Shown here: piece by piece, positions 35,345-48,900 of the stretch | Layout: each line of letters starts with the position of its first letter | Position numbering within the stretch: position 1 is the first letter of the stretch | Assembly (NCBI GenBank): GCA_029379385.1 | Contig: CM055618.1 | Location: forward strand, 3,606,134 to 3,670,133 | DNA length: 64,000 nt | Direction: 5' to 3' | From: Quillaja saponaria | Lineage: Eukaryota > Streptophyta > Magnoliopsida > Fabales > Quillajaceae | Notes under the pieces: model-generated | What the model was told of the DNA's origin: nothing | Seen by the model: only the letters and a program-made list of their open reading frames with translations | The model's database searches: none | Made by a program: the position numbers and the translations under genes

Positions 35345-36587
35345 TAAAAATCTTTGAATTGCTTATAATTCATACCTTATTTAATCAATTCACTATATGC
35401 CTATGAGAACTGAATTAAATAAGATTCATTAAGAACAACCCTAAATTGGCTACACATGGTATATAGGTATATGTCTATCCTATATGCGAATCAAATTCAA
35501 CTAATAAAGTGAAAGAATTCAAATATGTGTTATATCACTCATGGCTAACCTAGATTTCCTTTGTCAAGGTTCCTCTAGATTACCAGATCTATCTAATTGG
35601 TGATCAAGCAATCAGAAGCAATAAACATAGAATGATATAAAGAACATAAATACCAAAACCTAAGCAATCCATAAATAAAACTAAATCAAACTACATGTAA
35701 GTTCCATCATAAACCTAGAAAAAGGAATTAGTTCATGCTACTAGATGTAAATATGACTACAATTACGCAAATCATAACGAACATACAAAGAAACTAAAAA
35801 GAATAAAGGAATAAGAAAAAACTATGAAGATGGCGGTCTTCAAGCTCTTTGAAATCCCTTGCTCCTTTAGCTCTAAAGCATGCTCAATCTCTTCTCTAGA
35901 CTATATCTAAACCCCAGCCCTCCTCTTTTATTTGTAGCCTTTTTCCTTCTATTTTGGATAAACTAGAGTCTTCAAGCTCCTCAAAATCTATACAAGGGCC
36001 ATGGCTCATACATATATGGCGCTGCGGCTACAAAGGATATGTATAATCTTAATAGGACTTATCCTTCGTCACGCGTCGGCCTCACATTCATAGGCACTGC
36101 TGCATCAATTTCTTTCTTAGTTTATGAAAGTAGTACTTGCTTTGATGCTATGGCTTCATCCTCATCCCACTACGACGTCTATCTTCATGTGCAACGACTT
36201 CAAGCTTTCTGACTTATGTACTTTTCTACCTTTGTATTAGCGCTGCGGCTTTATAATGGTAGTACTGTGGCATTGTTCTCTCTATCTTTTTTCCTTAATT
36301 TTTTCTTTTAGAGAGTCATAGATTTATTTTATGCATCGCTACAACATTAGTTGATCAGCTTCCTTGCTTTAATTCACACTAAGACATTGCAAAGACACCT
36401 AAAGCAAATTAAATATCAAAATTCGGAAAACTACTCCTAACTAAGATAAAAACTCTATAAAATTCCTAAAAATAACCTAAAACAAATCTAACATTATATT
36501 AACTAGTACTTTAACTTAAAATATCAGGATTAGGATAGATATGAATTAAATTTATAGTAAAATAACTCTATAATTCAAGATTTATCA
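35345..36587 (-). repeat. Athila/Tat-like LTR fragment between gag and protease remnants
   Basis: It ends TTTATCA at 36587 (minus-strand start TGATAAATC) and runs left to about 35345, matching the LTR at about 62145-63125 (for example CATACCTTATTTAA(T/C)CAATTCACTATATG). It lacks the terminal CTTGCG box, so its 3' part is missing. It cuts into the C-terminus of the gag remnant. Confidence 0.7.
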
Positions 36588-37429
36588 ATTAGTAGTTGGA
36601 TAATAATACTCATTTCTTTCAAAACACCATCAATTGCATTAGCCTGTTCCACGGGATCATCTTGCATTGTAGAACATATATTGGTTGGATGCCCTTGGTT
36701 TGAGCAAATGCCACATACTTTAACTTGATGCACATTCCCAACAGCCAAAGAATGCATAAGACAAGTAAGATGGATAACTTGTTGTTCAAGGTTAGAGATA
36801 CTTATTTCATGTACTTTTTTTGTGGGTGCATCCATGTGAGTTCCAAATTGTTGCGAATTAGCAGCCATGTTGGATATCAATTGCTTTGCAGCCTCTGGTG
36901 TTATGTCAACTAATGCCTCTCCGCTTGCGGCATCAATTATGTTCCATTCTTGTGGCATCAAACCCTCGTAGAAGTATTGGATGAGGAGTTGATCAGAGAT
37001 TTGGTGATGGGAGCACCATTATATTGCCTTATTCCACATATTTCCTTTCTTATATTTGCAGCACATGATGCAAGAAAATACTTCTCCAAGAAAAGCCTCT
37101 TCATCTTATTCCTACGTAGTGATCGAACTAGAGGGAATGTAATGCGGCCACTCATTTGTTGCATCACCCAAGGAGATTGGGAATGCTCGAAGTTTGATTT
37201 GCTCCTCAGTCACACCATTGGATTTCATGCTTGAGCACACTACATGGAATTCCTTGAGATGTTTATGTGGATTTTCACCTAAAAGACCACAAAAAGTAGG
37301 AAGTAAGTGAATAAGACCAGATTTAAGCTCAGAAGGAACATTAATATTAGGAAAATTAATGCAAAGAGGTTGATGGTTAAGATTAAGAGTGGCGAGCTCC
37401 TTAAGAGTGCGAGGTTGTTGAATGGCCAT
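36588..37429 (-). pseudogene. Element C gag remnant
   Basis: The start is at 37429: RTLKELATLNLNHQPLCI, LKSGLIHLLPTFCGLLGENP, HKHLKEFHVVCSSMKSNGV. A frame change near 37110 leads to EMKRLFLEKYF and NIRKEICGIRQYNG, and another to GLMPQEWNIIDAASGEALVD (about 36900-36970). A zinc knuckle C-x2-C-x4-H-x4-C (CGICSNQGHPTNIC) is at about 36675-36716. This is the gag of Athila/Tat-type elements; it is cut at its C-terminus by the neighbouring LTR. Confidence 0.88.
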
Positions 37430-37741
37430 GTTTTCAACATGTTCGTGGATTGGTGCAATTTCTTCCTTTAATTCGAAAGCTAAAGGATGTGCACTTGGTA
37501 ATGCATACTCTACTTGTGTGCCTAATTTGATGTAATCTCTTAGTACACATATTCTAGGATTGACCTTTTAAAATGGGGCTTTATGATGAAGTGTGATTAA
37601 TTGCCTCGACTTTCTCTTCATAGAACTATATAAGTTGCTCTAAAGTGGGTTATCTATCTTCTTCAAAATCAGACATACAACCTACACAAATGGTCTAAAC
37701 TAAACAAAAAATAAGCTTGAATCAAATTAAAAAGATTAGTT

Positions 37742-37762
37742 TCCCTAGCAACGACACCAAAA
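37742..37762 (-). promoter_or_regulatory. Element C primer-binding site
   Basis: The minus strand reads TTTTGGTGTCGTTGCTAGGG, close to the GGCGCCGTTGCCGGGG site typical of Athila/Tat elements, two bases from the LTR edge at 37765. Confidence 0.8.
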
Positions 37763-37764
37763 TT

Positions 37765-38773
37765 TGATGATTTGTCGATGTTTACTAAGTTAAAACCTAA
37801 CTAACTATATTTGTAGTATAGTAAGTAGGGTATCAATCCTATATAGAAACAATATAAAGTTAATCAAATTCAACTCAAGCAAGTAGTTTTTATTTAATTA
37901 ACTTGAACCAAAGCAAAAGAGTACAACAAGTTCAAGTGTAAATCCTAAGCTGAATACTATAATGAGCAATACAAGAAAATATCAAACAATATCAATGTAT
38001 AACAATGAATAGAGTTTAAAAATATATTGTGATGATAATATGCTATAAATATGCAAACTAACTAATATGCACTCAAAAAAACATAGTAAATAAATGGGGT
38101 GTTGATCTTTGATCTAAACTAAATTAAAATAGCTAATTAAGCAAGAAAAAAAAAAAGAGAATTAAATTTTGAATGCGAAGAACAAGTTTCGTCAGAAAGT
38201 TACTAAACTAAGCAAATAACCAAGGATTTGTAAGATTCAATTGCCTAAGAAGCTAACTAACATGAACTATTAATCATTGAAAACAAAACAATAACAATCT
38301 CAATATACACATGCATATAAATCAACCATGGAAACAAATCTTTCGAACCTATCCTTACCTATTTGTTAATTAGGTCAAGTGAATAACTAACACTAATCAC
38401 ACAATAACCCTCATCAAGCGTTATGGATTTAACTACGTGAAAGCATTACAAACTTGATAGGTGCAATTGTTCTAAACAATTAACACACAAGCAGGCTTAA
38501 CTTAGTTAAGATCAAATTTTCCAAGCAACACAAAAATAAACTCAAATTTAATTCAAGTGCTACTTTTACTACTCATGTTAATTAATCATGTAAAGACATT
38601 AATCAATTAACTAGCATCAGATTATATGTATCAATATATCATGTGTACATCATAACAAACTAAAACACATAATCATTAAGCAATTAACCAAGAAAAATAT
38701 GAATACATGCATGTGTAGCATCAGATTCTTCTTAAAAATAGATTCTTATAATAGCTTCATAAGTCAAGGTTAC
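37765..38773 (-). repeat. Element C 5' LTR, truncated
   Basis: A direct repeat of 30021-31040 (TGATGATTTGTCGATG..., CTATATTTGTAGTATAGTAA). It stops at 38773, where a second LTR begins with TGATATGG. Confidence 0.8.
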
Positions 38774-39700
38774 TGATATGGATTTTACCTACTGCCAAGC
38801 GCTCTTATCATCCACAAGTAATATAGATAAAGTAGAGATCATTCTGATGAGGAATAATTTACTTCCAAAGCTAAGCATCAATATTATGTAGCCTAATTCT
38901 AATCAAGCTAGTGCAAATTCAGAGGTTATTCTGTAAATTATGAAAAGAGAAAACTAACATCTAGGTTCAGATATCCCTTATACTACACCTAATTAACTTT
39001 AACTTAATTCAATTCATGCAATAGTTTAAATATTAACTCAGATTCTTAATCAATTACTAACATATTCCTATGTCTAGCAATTATATATTTCACTTAGTAT
39101 AATTCCCCTATATTCCTATGAGAATAATCCTAAGAAAACTCATTAAGAGCAAATCTTTCTGGTTACTTATGATTAAAGAGTATATTCTTATCTCTTCAAC
39201 AAATAAGATTATCCAAATCAGATGAACAATCCAAACATAAGTTATATTGCCTAAGGCTAATCCTGAAATTGGCTATTCCAAGCTAATCCCAGAATTCATA
39301 ATCAATCTAGTTGGTGACCAATCAATTAGAAGTTTTAAGAACAAGGCAATACAAATATTGAAACTAAAACATGCATTAAATTAAAACTAACGATGTGAGT
39401 TTAATTGTAATCCTAGAATACGACTAATCCATACTACTTATTGAAAACACAATTATAAAAGACATAACCATTACAAGTAAATAGAAAATAACAAGAAAGA
39501 AGTAGAAGACTAGAAGTTTTCATGACTTTGGGTCTCCTCTAGCTTCTTAGGTACTCTCTATCACGAGCTCTGGTATATCCACAGACTTTAGCCTTCACCT
39601 TATTTTATAAACCTTTTGATCCTAGTTCAATTAAACTAGGATTCTTTTAAAGAACATAATGGCGATGCGACGCTGAAGCTTCTACATAATCCTACTTGGA
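38774..39700 (-). repeat. LTR fragment, - orientation, left arm of an inverted repeat
   Basis: It begins TGATATGGATTTTACC (LTR end on the minus strand) and is closely similar to 54198-55100. Its reverse complement also resembles 40190-40980, so the two form inverted arms. Confidence 0.7.
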
Positions 39701-40986
39701 GTTTGTAGGGTTTTCATTTGATTATGAGTAGTTTTTATTGTCTTTTTAATCTAGTTTGTATATAAGTGTCTTTTGCAGTGCCCTAATCGAAGACAAATGG
39801 GGAAGCCTTGAAGACTCATGCTGTAGTATAAGGTACAAAGGCATAGTGGCACCTAAAAGACTAATTAAAAGAAATCAGATAGAGAGCTTTGTACTGTAGC
39901 ACCTCAGTGCCAAAATTCTCTCTTACATGTTAGAGAGCAAAGCACCGTAGCACAATACCAATGGACGCCATAGTGTCTCAATGAGTGAAAACCAAGTTTA
40001 AGTCAGAGACCTATTGGCAGTAGCGCTACTAAAGAAGATGTTGCAATGCCTTTATCAAGACGACTTTGTAAGCAACCAAAGAAAGAAGCGCCACATTGCC
40101 ATACATGACAAAGTCACGGTGTAAGCAGTTGGGATCCTAAATGGACTATAAAGTAGCGGTGGTGCCGTAGCGGTGTCACGTGTTTCCAAGAACTTCTAGT
40201 CCTATTAAACTAGGAGAAAGAGGCCTATATAAGGAGGTGAAGGATGAAGTCGAAAAAATATACCAGAGCAAGAGTTTCTAAAGAGCTTATGAAGACCAAG
40301 AACCATGATAACTTCTAATCTTTTAATAATGGATATTTCTTTTATGTTATTGTTTTCCATAGCTAGTATGGAGTAGTTTTACTCTAGGGTTGCATTTGAA
40401 CTCACATGAAACCCACCCTTGATTTGATTTAAATCATGTTCGAGGTTCAAATATTTATATTGCCTTGTTCTTTATAATTCTAATTGCTTGATCACCAATT
40501 AGATTGATTAAGAACCTTGGGATCGACATGGGAAATTAGTTGCAGGGTTAACCCTAGGTGGCATGGCTTGTGTTTGGGTTATTCTTCTCAATTGAACAAT
40601 TTGATTAATTAAAGAGATAAGAATATACTCCTTAACCTCAAGTAGCTAGATTAGATTGGTGCTTAATGAGTTTTTCTTAGTGTAATTCTCATAATTAAAC
40701 TAAGAAATATAAAATTACTAGACATATGAAAATGCCTGTAATTTCTTAAGAAATCTAGGTTAATATTTAAACTATTGCATGAACTGAATTAAAGTAAAGA
40801 AAATATAGGTGAAGTGTGAGGGATATTGTAAACCTATTAGTTTAATTAATCTACATAATTAGCTTATGAGTTTAGTATTCAAAATCTAAAATTGCATTGA
40901 CTTGATTAAGATTAAATTACATATATATTGATAGTTAGCTTTCAAAGTGATATATTTCTCATAGGAACGATCTCTACTTTGATTAT
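39701..40986 (+). repeat. LTR fragment, + orientation, right arm of an inverted repeat
   Basis: It contains CTAGGAGAAAGAGGCCTATA near 40211 (promoter-like), ATATACCAGAGCAAGAG near 40258, TAGCTAGTATGGAGTAGTTT near 40360 and TCACCAATTAGATTGATTAA near 40490, the same order as other LTRs of the family. It stops in GATCTCTACTTTGATTAT just before the next LTR start at 40987, lacking the terminal box. Confidence 0.65.
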
Positions 40987-41210
40987 TGATAAGTTTGTAA
41001 ATTAGAGTTATTTCACATACTTTTACTTATATTATTTTAGCTATGTTCTAGAGTTAGTTGGTTATTGCTTAGTTTTCAGTCAAATCCTAGTTGAGTCCTT
41101 ATCGTATTAGGATGATGAATCCTAGTTCATTTAGGCTAGGATTAGGTATTTTATATGAGTTCTAACTTATATTAACTTAGTTTGTGTGTTTAGAAGGTTT
41201 AATGCTTAAA

Positions 41211-44200
41211 AGAGTTGTCATACCCCTCACAGAGGCATGATTGGCTGGAGGATTGGATAACCAAACCTTTGTAACCCTTACTTGACCACAACTAAACACA
41301 TATTACTCTCAAACAATTATCTTTAAAACTAAGAAAGACTTTATTGAACTAAATTAAAAACAAAACTTACTACTGAACGTATAACATTTACTGAAAATTT
41401 TCGTAGAGGTTCCCTACAATGAGGAACAAGCCAAAAATACAACCACATAATCCTGTTTATATACAACTAGACTATAATGACTACAATATACACAAAGGAG
41501 CTTCGCTCCAGTAGTATCATAACAATAACAAACAACTAGAATATTACGTAACACAAAATCAGACATCCCACCACTCTAGTATGACTGCAAACTTTCATCA
41601 TTGACTTCAAGTATGAGATTTCGAATATACCTTGCCGCCAAACCTTCGGCAAGTCCAATATCAGTAATTTCCGTCCTTTGAGATCTTGTTACTAAAAAAA
41701 TATCCATAAGAGAAGGGTGAGTCTTACGGAACTCAGTGAGTAAACCACGTACCCTGAAGGTACCAGCATCAATCAAAGCATAAGAACACATATCATTACT
41801 TAATCTCATGTAATCATATTCATGTCTTAATTTAACAATACACGTACGTACTTGTAATCATCATAAAATCACAATTCACATGATTTACAAGACAGACAGA
41901 ACAATTGAAATGCTAAGAATTCGAGATTCAAGTCAAACAATTAAAACACTCAAAGCATACAAAAGGCCAACTGAGTAACTTAGCCCTGCACAATAAATAT
42001 CTCCTCCCACTGGGCATTTCGCCCCCACACAACAAATTAATTCTCCATACACAATCCATCTCGCTGGGGTTGAGCCCTTGATCCTTTTAAATCACTTATC
42101 AAGTCAGAATATCAAATCAGAATATCCTAGGTGCTCCTAGATTTCAATTTCGAAAATGAAAATCATTTCTTAGAAAATTTCACTTTGTTGGCTCTTATCA
42201 AAAACAAACAATTTCAAACAACAAACATAATTCAAATAACTTAATTAAATACTGCATATGTTTTTTTTTTTTTTTTTCATATAACACATCTATTCAAATG
42301 CACACACAATTACATATAATAATCTAGCAACCAAAGAGCACATAATCCACTCACCGTATACTGATATTGATAATTACTCCCTCTTACGTTCCCTTGAGTT
42401 TTTGGCTCAATCACAAATTCCATAGCTACAATTACATTTTCCTAGTATTACTTTGTTTGAAAATTTTATAGGTTTTAACCTTTTAATTATAAAAATCTGT
42501 AGTTACTAAGTTTCAAGTATTTATTTAAAGTTTACCCTTTTTAGGTATTTTTACACTATCTTGGAGTTATGTTTGATTTTCACTTATATACTTAACCAAA
42601 TTTAACAAAACTAAGTTTAAACATTATCTCTAGGAAGTTAGCTATCTTTTTTATTTAGAAAATTCTCCTAAAATTTGTCTTGAACTCTTTCAAATTCTTA
42701 CATAAACACAAATAAGGCATTGCATAATTTCTGGTTACCTAACCTAAAATTAATGCCTATAAAACTTAGAAATTAAATTGTGAAACTTTTTATTATAGTT
42801 TATCAAGATGTTAGGAACATTTCATTTTAATCACTCTACTTCTAATTCATCTGTTAAAGCCCCCTAACATCAGTTTTACCAAAACATGTACGGTCATGAC
42901 CCGAAAATCATAACCATCAACACCTTCAAAATACATACAACATGGAATTAAGACTTGAACCACTCCATAATTGTCCCTTTATATGTTAGAAGCAATTCTT
43001 ATTCAAAAGTCCTAAGTTAATTCCAACCATAATCTCTAACAAAGTTTTCCGGATTGACTAAAGTTCACCTAAAATCCTAACCCAAAGAAACTTACGTAGC
43101 TACCATGCTTTCCATAACCCAAAGAAATTTACTCTCCCAATTTCTCAAACATTTGGACAAAAGCTTGATAAAGATCCCACTTCTGGTTTCTTGTTGCATT
43201 GAATTTTATGAGATTTATTAAGGTGGATGAAGCTACATTAATTTTTCATTATTAATTCCTTAACATTAGAATTTGATTCCATGGCAGTCATAATAATATG
43301 TGTTGAGGTTTTCATTCACTAGTGAGCAACATTATTGAGAACAAAAAAATCCTAGAATTACTAATAGCTTATCACTTATCACTTTATATGCAAAATATCA
43401 ATTATGAGGGAACTATATTCTATTATTACTCATCCTATTCCAGTTTAACTAACTATGACGAAGTAATTGGGGAACTATGATACACTATTAGCACATCTAA
43501 AATGTTCAATAAGTTATCTAAGGAACTATGATACACTATAAGATTCTAGATGTGCAATATCCAATTAAAATATGAAGTTGTAACTTAAGCTTGTTCCAAA
43601 AGAAAAGGTGCATCAACAAGTATTAATAAGTGATGACTAACCCATAAAATAAGAGGGACATGCAAGATGGTTTAAATGCTATTTAAGAGCACATTATAGT
43701 AAATTTATGATATTAATGCATACTCGGTGATCCAAAAAATAATAATTCCAGACTGCACACATGGTATTGAGATGCCTTGCCACAAAGAGATGATTCTTTT
43801 ATGCTTATACTTGGGTCAAAACTAGTACACTGTGGCAAGATGATTTTCTAATTTCTATAGGAGAAAGAGTAAGTACATAAGATAGTTCAAATGATGTTCC
43901 CATAATGACAAGTAACAACCCTCAAGTTTAAACTTTCAGGAAATGAACAATGAAAAAAGTGACACTACTAAGTAATTATTTATTTCAAAAGACACAATAC
44001 CATAACAAAAAAAACTCAATGAATTGATAAATTGAGCTAAGAATCTTTGAAGCTCACAACTTATCTAAAACCCAACCTAACGAAAAATGAACATAGAGTG
44101 AGATCGGAAAGTTGAAAATGTTACCTTGAGCTTGGCTTGAACAAAAGAAAACTAGAAATTTTGCTATGGCTTAAGAGGAAAGATCAAGGATGATGGTGAA

Positions 44201-44591
44201 GTGCAAAAAATGGAAGAAGTTCAGCTGCTTTACCAAAGAGGAATGGCGGTGCAATCAAAAAAGAAGAAATTAAATGAATAAAATAAAGCATGGTCTATAT
44301 TTAAAGTCGAGGTCAACTTGGAAGATTTGTTGTATAAATTCAAGCTCTAGATATAAGTATATATATATATATACATATTATATTTTTTTATTTTTTTATT
44401 TTCACACATCAATAATGTTTACACCAATAAATTTCAAGTTTCAAGTTACCTAATAATATAATAACAAAAAATTTCCTAATTACATGTATATATATGTTTT
44501 AATTCTACTTTGAGTAAAATTTTATTCATCTAATTGCACAAGTTACGTAAAAATATTCTAAAACGTACTTACATTATCGAGTAATAAGAGT
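41211..44591. mobile_element. Probable solo LTR of 3.37 kb inside the element D LTR
   Basis: The inserted block 41216-44586 begins TGTCATACCCC and ends GAGTAATA, plausibly once GAGTAACA. It is flanked by exact 5-base duplications AGAGT (41211-41215 and 44587-44591), and removing it restores the host LTR. The size and CATACCCC terminus fit long LTRs of Tekay/Del-type Ty3/gypsy elements. If so, the GGGGTATGACA end would make it minus-oriented, but orientation is unsure. It has no coding sequence; the minus frame at 41576-41809 (77 codons) is unrecognised. A T run lies at 42262-42278, and a motif near GGGAACTATGATACACTAT recurs around 43470 and 43525. Confidence 0.75.
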
Positions 44592-44829
44592 CCTATTGGA
44601 AATGAAATTGGAAGTAAATTCGTGCTCAAAATCATAAAACAGCATGTTGTTGCTAGAAGCCACTGTGCTGCGGTGCCAAAAAGTTGGAGCCGGGTGCCAA
44701 GCCCACTGCCAAGGCCTTGTTTCATCAATTTTTGAAGCCGCAACACTGGCGTGATTCCTAGTCCGAATTGAAGTGAATATTGAGGGCTTTTAAGCCTATA
44801 AAAGGGAATTCATAAAAAAGAGGCCATCA

Positions 44830-44920
44830 ATAGTGCAAAAAGGCAAGAAAGCAAGAAGGCAAGAAGGCAAGAGGAGCTTGGATTAAAGATTGAAGATTGA
44901 AGACTGAAGACTGAAGACCT
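44830..44920 (+). repeat. Short tandem repeats in LTR leader
   Basis: AAGGCAAGA repeats at about 44842-44871 are followed by (GA)TTGAAGA / CTGAAGA heptamer repeats at about 44886-44920. They lie in the middle piece of the split LTR. Confidence 0.75.
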
Positions 44921-45342
44921 ATTGATTACTTAAGTTTTAGTATATGATCTATTTATTTCAGTTTATGCTTAATGCTTCTAGTTGATTAGCTATCAATTAG
45001 ATTGATGTGGTAAACATAAATAAACTTAGAAAAGGGAGTTTAGTATTAGCCTTGATTGAAATAGCACTTGTTTGAATTTATTCACATGATTGTTTGAATT
45101 TAATTAGTATCTAGGATAAGAATGTGAATATACCTTGTGTAGCCATTTTAGGTCTAATCTTAACGATTCTTGCTTAACAGAATTCTCATAGGAATATAGT
45201 GAATTGGTTAAGTAAGATATATATTAAAAAGACATAGGAATATGCTTATAATTGAATTAGAACCCTAGGTTAATAATTCTATACTACAACTTAGCAGAAT
45301 AAGATAATAATAAGTTAAGAGAAGTGTTAAGGGAAATTGTAA

Positions 45343-45800
45343 TGTAATAATTATACATAATCTCAAACATGAATTTTGGAACACATTAATAATAAAGTCT
45401 GGGTACTTGAGCCATAGCAGTTGATATGTAGAACCTTAAACAAGCACACCTCACTAGAATGCATATATAGCCAGGTTTTCTTCTTCGTACTCTCTATATT
45501 TACTAGCTTTCAATGGGGCAAGATACGCATGTTGAGAGAGGAGAGGGGACCTAGCTATTTAATCTCTGATAAAACTCTAAGAGTCCTCCCATTAAAGACT
45601 CTTAAAGTTACTCAGCCTACACTTACTTTCAATACACATCCAATCAGATAAGAAGTATGCTTAAGCTCTATCCCAAATGATCACATAAACTATATGGGCT
45701 TTTACCAGCATCTCTCAAGTTGGATCAAATCTTAAGCCCGTTTTATTGTGAAAACAAAACCATACAATTAATGGCTGCCCACATATGAAATTTCTAACAT
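45343..45800 (-). repeat. Element E 3' LTR
   Basis: A direct repeat of 51533-51981. Both copies share TAAAACTCTAAGAGTCCTCC and AAACAAAACCATACAATTAA, with scattered substitutions and small indels. Confidence 0.9.
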
Positions 45801-46619
45801 TCTCTCACTTGGACAACATTAATTGTAGTTTTAAAATTTTACAAACCATATTTTTAGAAAATGACTCTCGGGCAAGGCATAACTTTTTTATGGCCACAAT
45901 TTTAAAAAAAATAAAAAATTTGGTTCAGAGAGGCACTTCAAACAATCCAGCCCAATTAAGTTATTAACATCGAATCATGGCAATCATTGTGCCACTTAAA
46001 CTGACACAAGACCAAACCATGGTTACAAATGCCAATAACCTAATTTGCAATGGATCTAGATGCTGGTAGTGTAGCAAGAAAATAGTATCTAATGTGATCA
46101 ACATATGCTATTTTCATTGTCGGGCCTCCAGGTGATTTCATTAAAACTAGATACTTTCCAAAGCATTAGAAATCACTTAAGCTTAATTTTAAGCTTGTAT
46201 GTCTCAACAACGATCTCGAGATATCCAATTAGTGTCATTTGAGATATACCTTCAAATTGACAAAAACTGTCATACTTAAGATAGACACAAAGTCTTAAGA
46301 TTTTAATGCAATGACATGTCATATATAAATAACCATATGTGCACTATATAATATCAATCATATCATAATAAAAATAACTATAATTTTTATTGATAAAACA
46401 TACCATCTAACAAGGTTGTAAGTAAAACCTGGGTCACAAAATAGCATACATAATATGCTAACTTTGAACAAAACAAAGCAAACTTCCATTAACCAAAAAA
46501 CATCAAATGACTCCACAATAGTCATGTTATCAACATGACTTTTGAAAACCCCAATTTTAAGTTTCTTGGTTAAAGGATCTGCTAACAGTTTACTGTATCA
46601 ATATGTTCAAATACAATGT

Positions 46620-48690
46620 CTCATTTTTTCATAAAATCTATAGTCGTAGCCTCTTGATGCACTAGAAATCTTATTGTTCTTTAAGGAGAACACGGTAGAA
46701 CTATTGTTATAATAGATCTTAAGCAGTTTAAAATCGAGACAACCACACAAAGATAAATTATCATGTTATTCAACCACATACCATGCTTGTATAGTGAAAG
46801 AAGCTTTTACTTGGAACAATTCCAGATACAGCTCCCAAAATTAACATGAAAATATATCATAAAGTAGATTTAAGATCATCTTTGTAACTAGTAAAGTCAG
46901 AATCAGAGTAACCAATTAATTTAGGTGATCATTTTATGCATTAGCATAAAAACTTTGGTTCTCTGTAAATACTTCATAACTTAAGTTCTAATCCTGGGTT
47001 TGACTGTACCAAAAACTCTCACTGCAAAAGTAATGTTAAAGCTAGTACAAACCAAAGCATACAAGCTTCCAACTGCACTAGCATGAAACACATTTCTCAT
47101 GGAATTTCTCTGAAACTTATTAACGAGACACTAATTTAAACTAAACTTGTCACTCTTGACAACAGGCACATCCCCAGTCTTGCATTTATACACATTGAAC
47201 TTATACAACACTATATCAATATAGGTTTACTAAAGAAGACCTAACAAGGGTGAGATTTATTTCGGTGTATCTCAACAACAAGAACAAAAGATGTTTCCCC
47301 AAGATCCTTCATGCCAAAGGGCTTAGACAACATCAACTTAATCTCACAAAATAAGTTAGTGTCACTATTGATAACAAGCAAGATATCATTGATTATTATC
47401 AGGATATGATAAACCTGCTCCCACTGACTTTAAGGTATATTCATTAAATCAGTGTCACTAAATCAATATGATAAACTAGCTCTCACTGACCTTAATGTAT
47501 ATTCATTTATCAACCTTATTCTTAACATAACTAAAAGAGGTGACTATCTCATCAAAATTTCAAGAACCATTATCTAGATGCTTGTATGAGACCATTTGAT
47601 TGATTTATTAAACATACAAATAATATTATTATCTTCATTCTATTTGAAACCTTCACCATGTAAACATTCTTTATAAGGTTTCCTGTTCAAGAAAGATACT
47701 TTCACATCCATTTGAAACAATTTAAGGTGGATAAATACGTCACTAAGGTCATGATCACGAATTTTATTTATTTATTATATTATTATTATTTTAGTTAAGA
47801 CAATAGAGAAAGTCTCACTAAAAAGACACATTATTTATGAGTGAAAAACCCTCGATTACAAGCTTTACTTTGAAACACTCAATCTCCTTATTTGAATTAT
47901 TCTTAATCTTATAAATCCACTTGCACCCAATGAGTATAGAAAACATAGAAGTTCAACCAACTCCCATACATTATTATTTATGATGGACTATATCACATTT
48001 GATATGACATCAATCCACATTCTCAATAGTAGGTTAGAGACACGTGCTTGTGCAACTGTATTCTAATGTTAAGGAACTACACCAGAAACAAGTTCGACAA
48101 TTTTAAAGAGAATAGGTGATGCAATTTCAATTATTCTTAACTTCCCCCCATCATCTATTCTCACCACATGTACAGTTGATGTAGTTGGTGACAAGATATA
48201 TAAGTGAAGTATGACAAATTTATTTTTCTTTCTTTAATAGTAGTTGAAAACCTTTTTAACTCAACGAATCAAATTCTAAGAATTTAGCAGTGTGAAGATA
48301 CTACTATCTTGGTTCCATGCGTGGATAGAACATATCTCCCTTAAAGTGATTTGGATAACTAGTAAAGTAACAGTGAGTAGAAAATATGACGATTTTCTTC
48401 TCATTTGTGTTATATATTTTTATTTCAGTTTGACAACCTTAGACACGAAAAAGGTTCAAGCTAGATTTTGTCCCAATCTATAACTCAAAAATGTAATTTA
48501 AACCTTGATTTACTAGTAACCCGATTATTTAGGGATTTTACTCTAAAAGTATTTAGGGAAGTTTGACACATTCATCATATTTCTAATCATGTCCTTAAAG
48601 GTACGAGTACACCTTTTGGTCACAACACTTTATTCAGGGCTACCAAGCATGGTATAATGGGTTAAAAACCCATACTCTAGTGTGTACCTA
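46620..48690 (-). pseudogene. Element E pol remnant (integrase, RT, RNase H)
   Basis: Minus-strand traces appear in Ty1/copia order. An integrase stretch near 48590-48670 recalls the M-P-G-S-P-E-Q-N-G-V-A-E-R-R-N motif and reads FKDMIRNM at its end. RT lies near 47270-47410: NDILLVINSD in place of the Y-V-D-D motif region, then FGMKDLGETSFVLVVEIHRN. RNase H follows near 46860-46910 (IGYSDSDFTSYKDDLKST) and 46640-46720 (KIYYNNSSTVFSLKNNKIS). Frames are broken throughout. The motifs were recognised by family memory. Confidence 0.8.
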
Positions 48691-48872
48691 GCAAACAATC
48701 TCATGTCTATCAACATCATGTTTGCCATAATACTACCACCACGATCAGATCTAAAAGTTTTAATAAATTTCCCTAATTATTGTTCAACTTCAATTAAATT
48801 TTTTTTCAAGATAATCAGAATTTTACTTAATCAAGTATAGAAACCGAAACAGGAAAAGTTATCAATGAAAGT

Positions 48873-48900
48873 GATAATATATATATATATATATATATTA
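48873..48900. repeat. (AT)n microsatellite
   Basis: A dinucleotide AT run inside element E, with no sign of function. Confidence 0.85.

Noticed and set aside
30021..38773. A single complete element bounded by the direct repeats 30021-31700 and 37765-38773
   Set aside because: The left LTR lacks an adjacent polypurine tract, while one stands at 32790 beside a different LTR; missing halves and mixed orientations make a simple element unlikely.
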